Assembly (NCBI GenBank): GCA_002914845.1
Contig: JXTC01000359.1
Span: 24,065-88,064 of the forward strand
Direction of reading: 5' to 3'
DNA: 64,000 bases
Origin: Trema orientale
Lineage: Eukaryota; Streptophyta; Magnoliopsida; Rosales; Cannabaceae
This document shows positions 59,181-64,000 of this stretch, piece after piece. Made by a program: the position numbers and the translations under genes. The notes beneath the pieces are model-generated. The model did not search any database. It was not told where the DNA came from and saw nothing but the letters and a program-made list of their open reading frames with translations. The first letter of the stretch is position 1, and each line of letters opens with the position of its first letter.

Positions 59181-61433
59181 ATGGTCATGGATCAATCTCT
59201 TAGTGGTTTCTATGGTTCTAATAATAATGGGTTGGACTTAAGTGGTGACTGTATTTCGGATTTTTCAAATGAAAACAATGGTAGTAATGGGTTTGGGACT
59301 AATGTTAAGGTTGTCGATCAAAACTATTCAACTGTGCTCTTATTGCCTCCAGATCCAACACCTAGTAATTTCGCGCCGTCTTCGTGTGTGAATCAAGAGG
59401 ATTATGCGCACGAGGACTTTGACTTTAGTGATGTAGTTCTTAAGTACATTAATCAAATGCTTATGGAAGAAGATATGGAAGAAAAGACCTGTATGTTTCA
59501 GGAGTCTGCAGCACTTCAAGCTGCTGAGCAATCATTCTATAAGCTTATTGGGGAAAAGTATCGTTCAGCAATTGAAAGTCCAACCCCTTGTACTGATCTG
59601 AATCATGAAAGCCCAGATGGTAGTGATGCTTTGCAAGATAGTAGTAGCTGTAGCTATAGCACAAGTATTGCTAGTAGTACAAACCTAGTCGATCCTGGAT
59701 GGCATAGTGATCCAGGGGAGTACAAGTCCTGGCAAGTTGTTTCTCGGTGCACTTCTCAGTCATCCTTTACCTCATCAAATGGAACAAGTGGTATTGTGGA
59801 TGCGTTTGCGGATTCTCCATTGAGCACTCTTAAAGTTCCTGAGATGTTTAATGAGATGGATTCAGTTATGCAGTTCAAGAGAGGGTTTGAGGAAGCAAGC
59901 AAGTTTCTTCCAAATGGCAATAGTTTAAGTGTTGATTTAGAGAGTAAAAGCTTGTATTCGAAAGAGTTTAAAGAGTCTAAGGATGTGGTAGTTGAGGAAG
60001 AGAAGAAATATCGGACTGAATACTTGCTTGATGGATCAAGAGTAAAGAAGAATCCTCTTAGTGATGATGATACCATGGAGGGAGGGAGGAGCAATAAGCA
60101 ACCAGCAGTCTGTAGTGAATCAAAAGTGAGTTCGGAAATGTTTGATATGATTCTGCTGAACTGTGGGAAAAATGACTCAGCAACTCTTCGTGAAGCTATG
60201 CAAAATGGGACAAGCAAGAATTTGCAGCAGAATGGTCAATCCAAAGGCATGAATGGTGGGAAAGCTCGTGGGAAGAAGCAGGGCCGTAAAAGAGATGTGG
60301 TAGATTTGAGAACTCTGTTGACGCTTTGTGCACAGTCTATTGCAGCTGACGATAGGAGGAGCGCTGAGGAGTTTCTAAAGCAGATCAGACAACATTCGTC
60401 TCCTACTGGGGATGGGATGCAGAGAATGGCTCACTATTTTGCTGATGGTCTTGAGGCACGAATGGCTGGGTCTGGTACTCAGATTTACAAAGCACTAATA
60501 ACCAAGCCTACATCCGCCGCTCATGTTTTGAAAGCCTACCATCTATTTCTCGCTGCTTGCCCGTTTAAGAAGCTGTCAAATTTCTTCTCAAATAAGACAA
60601 TTATGAATTTAGCTGAGAAAGCAACAAGGCTTCACATTATTGATTTTGGTATTCTTTATGGTTTTCAATGGCCTTGCCTTATACAACGTCTTTCTTCTAG
60701 GCCTGGAGGTCCTCCGAATCTTCGGATCACCGGGGTTGATTTTCCGCAACCAGGTTTCCGACCAGCAGAAAGGGTTGAAGAGACTGGACGGCGCTTAGCG
60801 AATTATGCGGAGACTTTTAAAGTTTCATTTGAGTTCAAGGCAATAGCACAAAAGTGGGACACTATTCGAATCGAGGATCTTAAACTTGACCGTGATGAGG
60901 TTCTTGTTGTCAACTGTATGCACAGATTCAGAAACCTACTTGATGAAACTGTCCTGGTAGAGAGTCCACGAAATATTGTATTGAACCTTATCAGGAAGAT
61001 GAATCCAGATGTTTTCATCCTTGGAACTGTAAATGGAGCTTATACTGCACCCTTCTTTATCACGCGATTTCGAGAGGCTCTCTACCACTTCTCTACATTA
61101 TTTGATATGCTCGAGACAAATGTGCTCCGTGAGATTCCTGAGAGGATGCTGATTGAGAGGGAGATATTTGGTAGAGAGGCAATGAACGTCATTGCATGTG
61201 AAGGCTCAGAAAGAATTGAAAGACCGGAAACATACAAGCAATGGCAGGTCCGTATTTTGAGGGCTGGGTTTAGGCAGCTTCCTTTGAACCAGGAGATCAT
61301 ACAGAGGGCAAAGGAAAGGGTGAAATCGTACTACCATAAGGATTTTGTGATTGATAAAGATGGACAATGGCTGCTGAAGGGGTGGAAGGGACGGATTGCT
61401 TTTGCACTCTCTTCTTGGACCCCAGCATGCTGA
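59181..61433 (+). CDS. GRAS-family transcriptional regulator, LISCL/SCL14-like
   Basis: Single-exon CDS, 750 aa from the first ATG (MVMDQSLSGF); the second Met at 59187 is equally possible. The frame is open upstream only to a TTG, which I do not take as a start. N-terminal half is Ser/Asn-rich with the LISCL-typical block LKYINQMLMEEDMEEKTCMF and AAEQSFYKLIGEKY. A basic stretch GKARGKKQGRKRD precedes the GRAS domain at about 376-750: leucine heptad I (LRTLLTLCAQ), VHIID as LHIIDFG at 484, heptad II, PFYRE (APFFITRFREALYHFS) and SAW ending in RIAFALSSWTPAC. These proteins are nuclear co-regulators; Arabidopsis SCL14 works with TGA bZIP factors on xenobiotic-response genes. Whether this is the SCL14, SCL9 or SCL33 orthologue is open. 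No broken motif. Confidence 0.95.
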   Translation: MVMDQSLSGFYGSNNNGLDLSGDCISDFSNENNGSNGFGTNVKVVDQNYSTVLLLPPDPTPSNFAPSSCVNQEDYAHEDFDFSDVVLKYINQMLMEEDMEEKTCMFQESAALQAAEQSFYKLIGEKYRSAIESPTPCTDLNHESPDGSDALQDSSSCSYSTSIASSTNLVDPGWHSDPGEYKSWQVVSRCTSQSSFTSSNGTSGIVDAFADSPLSTLKVPEMFNEMDSVMQFKRGFEEASKFLPNGNSLSVDLESKSLYSKEFKESKDVVVEEEKKYRTEYLLDGSRVKKNPLSDDDTMEGGRSNKQPAVCSESKVSSEMFDMILLNCGKNDSATLREAMQNGTSKNLQQNGQSKGMNGGKARGKKQGRKRDVVDLRTLLTLCAQSIAADDRRSAEEFLKQIRQHSSPTGDGMQRMAHYFADGLEARMAGSGTQIYKALITKPTSAAHVLKAYHLFLAACPFKKLSNFFSNKTIMNLAEKATRLHIIDFGILYGFQWPCLIQRLSSRPGGPPNLRITGVDFPQPGFRPAERVEETGRRLANYAETFKVSFEFKAIAQKWDTIRIEDLKLDRDEVLVVNCMHRFRNLLDETVLVESPRNIVLNLIRKMNPDVFILGTVNGAYTAPFFITRFREALYHFSTLFDMLETNVLREIPERMLIEREIFGREAMNVIACEGSERIERPETYKQWQVRILRAGFRQLPLNQEIIQRAKERVKSYYHKDFVIDKDGQWLLKGWKGRIAFALSSWTPAC

Positions 61434-63170
61434 ATACATGAACTGTAATGTTCGCAAAATGCAAGTTGAGGGGATTAGAATGGCAAGGACTTGCTTCCCA
61501 TGAATTTATGGTAGTGAGAGGATTTGATAAACATCCAAGATCCTCTCTCCTTAATCAAACAGTAAGTTCTTATTTTAGTAGTCTTTTGGTACTCTATAGA
61601 ACTTCCAAACAATCTAAACCTTACGAAAACTTATTGATTGTTATAGGTGTTATAGGTGTCTTTGGTGAGCAGGTTTACTGGAATAAGAAATTTGGTTGCT
61701 GCCAACTTATCTTCATGCTTTGAAAGGCTCCAAAAGACCTGTTTTAAGCGAGGTAGCATATCCAAACATTTAATGCCTGAATTAGATTCTTTCCACATCT
61801 CACAAAATAATGCTACCTACTTTCTTGAATATATGAGATATAATATAAAATGCCACACTTAAAGCAATATTTAAGCTTTGTTGTGCATAACTAAGGACTA
61901 TATCATGTTCAGGTCATTACTAGCAGTATGCAGAAGTAGTCAAGGAACTACAACGGCATAACAAAAATTAATGTTTTCTATTAGTATCGCTGTTGCTGAT
62001 GTTGTATGCACAACAATTTTGTTTATTAAGCTTGACTTTTGTGGAAGTGAGTCATGTTGCTGTGTCAACAATGACGTGGATGATGATGACGACCTTCGAA
62101 GTTAACATCTAGCTATCGGTCTCTCAATCGTTTTTTATTTATTTATTTATTATTTTTAGTGGCTGGAAGATGTATTGTTGTTCACAGACGCCTCTGGTAA
62201 TGAAATGGTTAAAAGGCGTCTCATCTTTGCTGTTTGCACTCGACCCTTTGTTTTCTAGCTAACTTTTTGGTCATTATCTTGTTCGAAAGCTATACAGTGC
62301 ATCACGGGATCATTACTATTACTTTTTCTGAACCAATTACGTATTCACGTCTCATACTCTAAATCTACATATTAGAATGCAGATTTCACGCAATTTTACT
62401 CAGAGACTTTGGCCGGTTGTAAAACTAGAAAACTAGAGGTAGTCGTCACCGAGAATATATGAGCTTGAGCTTGTTTGACAATATTTATGTTTTTTCTTGT
62501 TGTTTTCGAAAGTAAAATGGACGGTGAAGATTTTTTGAAATAATATCTAGAAGACTTGCACCTTTCATTTTACTTGAAAAAAAAATGTTGTCAAGCAATT
62601 GCCCCAGTTCAAAACCGAGGGCATATTGTCTAATTTACACTAATTGTAGGTGACATTTATTAAAGGATTTTCTTAAACTGATATGGATTCTCATTGGCAT
62701 GCCGATTGCCATCAAATATCCTCTTGATTTTGACCCCAAACTTTGAGATGAAGGAATGGAACCAATAGATAAAAGAGAGCAAATAAGTGACAACCACTCA
62801 ATATTATGAGAAAGGTCAGCAGTTGCGTCGATTGGCTCGTCCTTTTCTCACTTGATGTCATCTATTAAACATATATTATTACTATAGGAAAATCAGCTTA
62901 GTTTGGAGAATGCGTTGTGCATCTCCTTTTTCAATCTATGGTTGTAGAAATCATATAAAAAGAGGCCAATTACGAAGCAACTTTGAGAATTTTTTTTTTT
63001 TCGGAATGGAATTGTTCTTACTGTAAAGGTCTGCAATTACAACTTTGGAAATAAAATATGGATATGAATCACCCTATATTTTATTTACTTGAGCATGAAT
63101 TGCAGAAGGAGCTAGATCATGGGCCACTATATTTCTTACTCTAGAGACAAGGCGACAAGAACCATAACCA
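61434..63170. other. 3' flank of the GRAS gene and intergenic DNA
   Basis: Probable 3' UTR followed by intergenic DNA. No second gene recognised; short frames at 61448-61862 are non-conserved. Confidence 0.5.
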
Positions 63171-63172
63171 GC

Positions 63173-63292
63173 AGAATTAATAAAGAAATTAATGTCTTTA
63201 ACAATTAACACTACAACAGAACAAAATTACCACCAGAATTAATAAAGAAATTAATGTCTTTAACAACTGACACTACCGCAGAACAAAATTAA
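63173..63292. repeat. Tandem duplication, period 62 bp
   Basis: AGAATTAATAAAGAAATTAA ... CAGAACAAAATTA at 63173 is repeated from 63235 with a few changes. Confidence 0.95.
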
Positions 63293-64000
63293 GGTTAATT
63301 AATAGCATTAATAGCAAGCAGCGAATCAGATTCAATCTCATCTAAAGGGCAACTTTGAGATTGATATGTTGAGAAATAATATATTATTTTCAGGAGCATT
63401 CTATAGGCTTCACATGCATGAGGAGAATCTCTTAAATTTAGGGGAGAGATTAACAAAGAATAATAATAACGTGTCACGGATCTTGTGGCATTTGAACTGG
63501 TTCAAATACTTTATTTTATTGTAATGGTTATGAGCTTCTTCAATCTGGGGAGTTATTGCAATTTATACCCTTTCTATTTTTCGTTGATTTTTGTAATGAG
63601 TAAGTGCAGTATGGTGGAAACGTACTAGACCCACAAATCACACGTGGGGTGGAGGGCATTGGTTCCCTTTAGCAGATACTTGAATTGTTATTGTGGCCTG
63701 TAGGAATCTTATTGGTAAGCCATGATTGTAAAGCAAAGTAATCCTGGCGACAGAATGCAAGACTTTGCACATAAAATGAGGTTATGGAAGAGTAGAAATG
63801 AAAAAGAGAAAACCATATACATCATCATATTTGTTTATGTCATGGACTTCCTTTTAACCCCCTTGAATGGTTTATCTTTGGACATTAATAAACAGTATAA
63901 TCTTTATGTGTATTTTTGTGTGGTAAAAAGTATTACCGTCATGAAACAAGTACAAGTGTACAGCTAATGAACACGAAAATACACGAACTGTACATTTTTT
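63293..64000. other. Intergenic, no gene recognised
   Basis: No coding similarity recognised in either strand up to the window end. Confidence 0.45.

Noticed and set aside
59756-60217. 153-codon minus-strand frame
   Set aside because: It is antisense to the GRAS coding sequence and has no recognisable domain.
1-64000. CRISPR arrays, phage, tRNA or rRNA genes
   Set aside because: None seen on either strand; direct repeats here are adjacent duplications without regular spacers, and the genes are plant nuclear.

Overview
This is plant nuclear DNA, from a eudicot. It is AT-rich and gene-poor, with five intron-bearing or plant-specific genes in 64 kb, GT-AG introns, many poly-A/T and (TA)n tracts, and a 911-base assembly gap (34157-35067). 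I could not assign a family or species. No bacterial, phage, CRISPR or organelle features were seen.

Genes, left to right. (1) 1-1767 (+) is the 3' part of an FDM/IDN2-type RNA-directed DNA methylation gene (coiled coil plus XH domain; the XS part lies before the window). (2) 3797-6889 (+) is a tandem paralogue that seems complete at 377 aa but has only coiled coil and XH. (3) 17032-15271 (-) is a three-exon alpha-expansin of 260 aa, EXPA4/6/16-like. (4) 38686-42253 (+) is a nine-exon telomere-repeat-binding protein of 691 aa with a ubiquitin-like region and a C-terminal telobox Myb; its reading frame is preserved through all eight introns. (5) 59181-61433 (+) is a GRAS protein of the LISCL/SCL14 group, 750 aa, with an uninterrupted CDS and a probable 5' UTR intron.

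The long stretches between genes (about 7-15, 17-38 and 42-59 kb) hold no further gene I can support. They are packed with small non-autonomous DNA transposons, recognised here by inverted ends and target-site duplications (TSDs). Many carry 9-bp TSDs, the mark of Mutator-like elements (MULEs): 30204-30412, 31087-31447, 35827-36368, 45687-46390, 46590-46761, 48472-48643 and 54873-55235 have perfect ones, and 51502-51827, 51970-52394 and 52475-52758 have near-perfect ones. Others look PIF/Harbinger-like (TTA TSD), hAT-like (8-bp TSD), or belong to a family set in (TA)n tracts. One long-terminal-repeat unit without internal region (20023-22235, 5-bp TSD) is a probable solo LTR. Several local tandem duplications (28-145 bp) are also present.

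There is no operon-like linkage between genes. Two observations touch on silencing: the window holds a tandem pair of genes of the small-RNA methylation pathway, and the two 172-bp foldback elements differ from each other only by transitions, as expected for methylated, silenced DNA. The first is a coincidence of location as far as the sequence shows.
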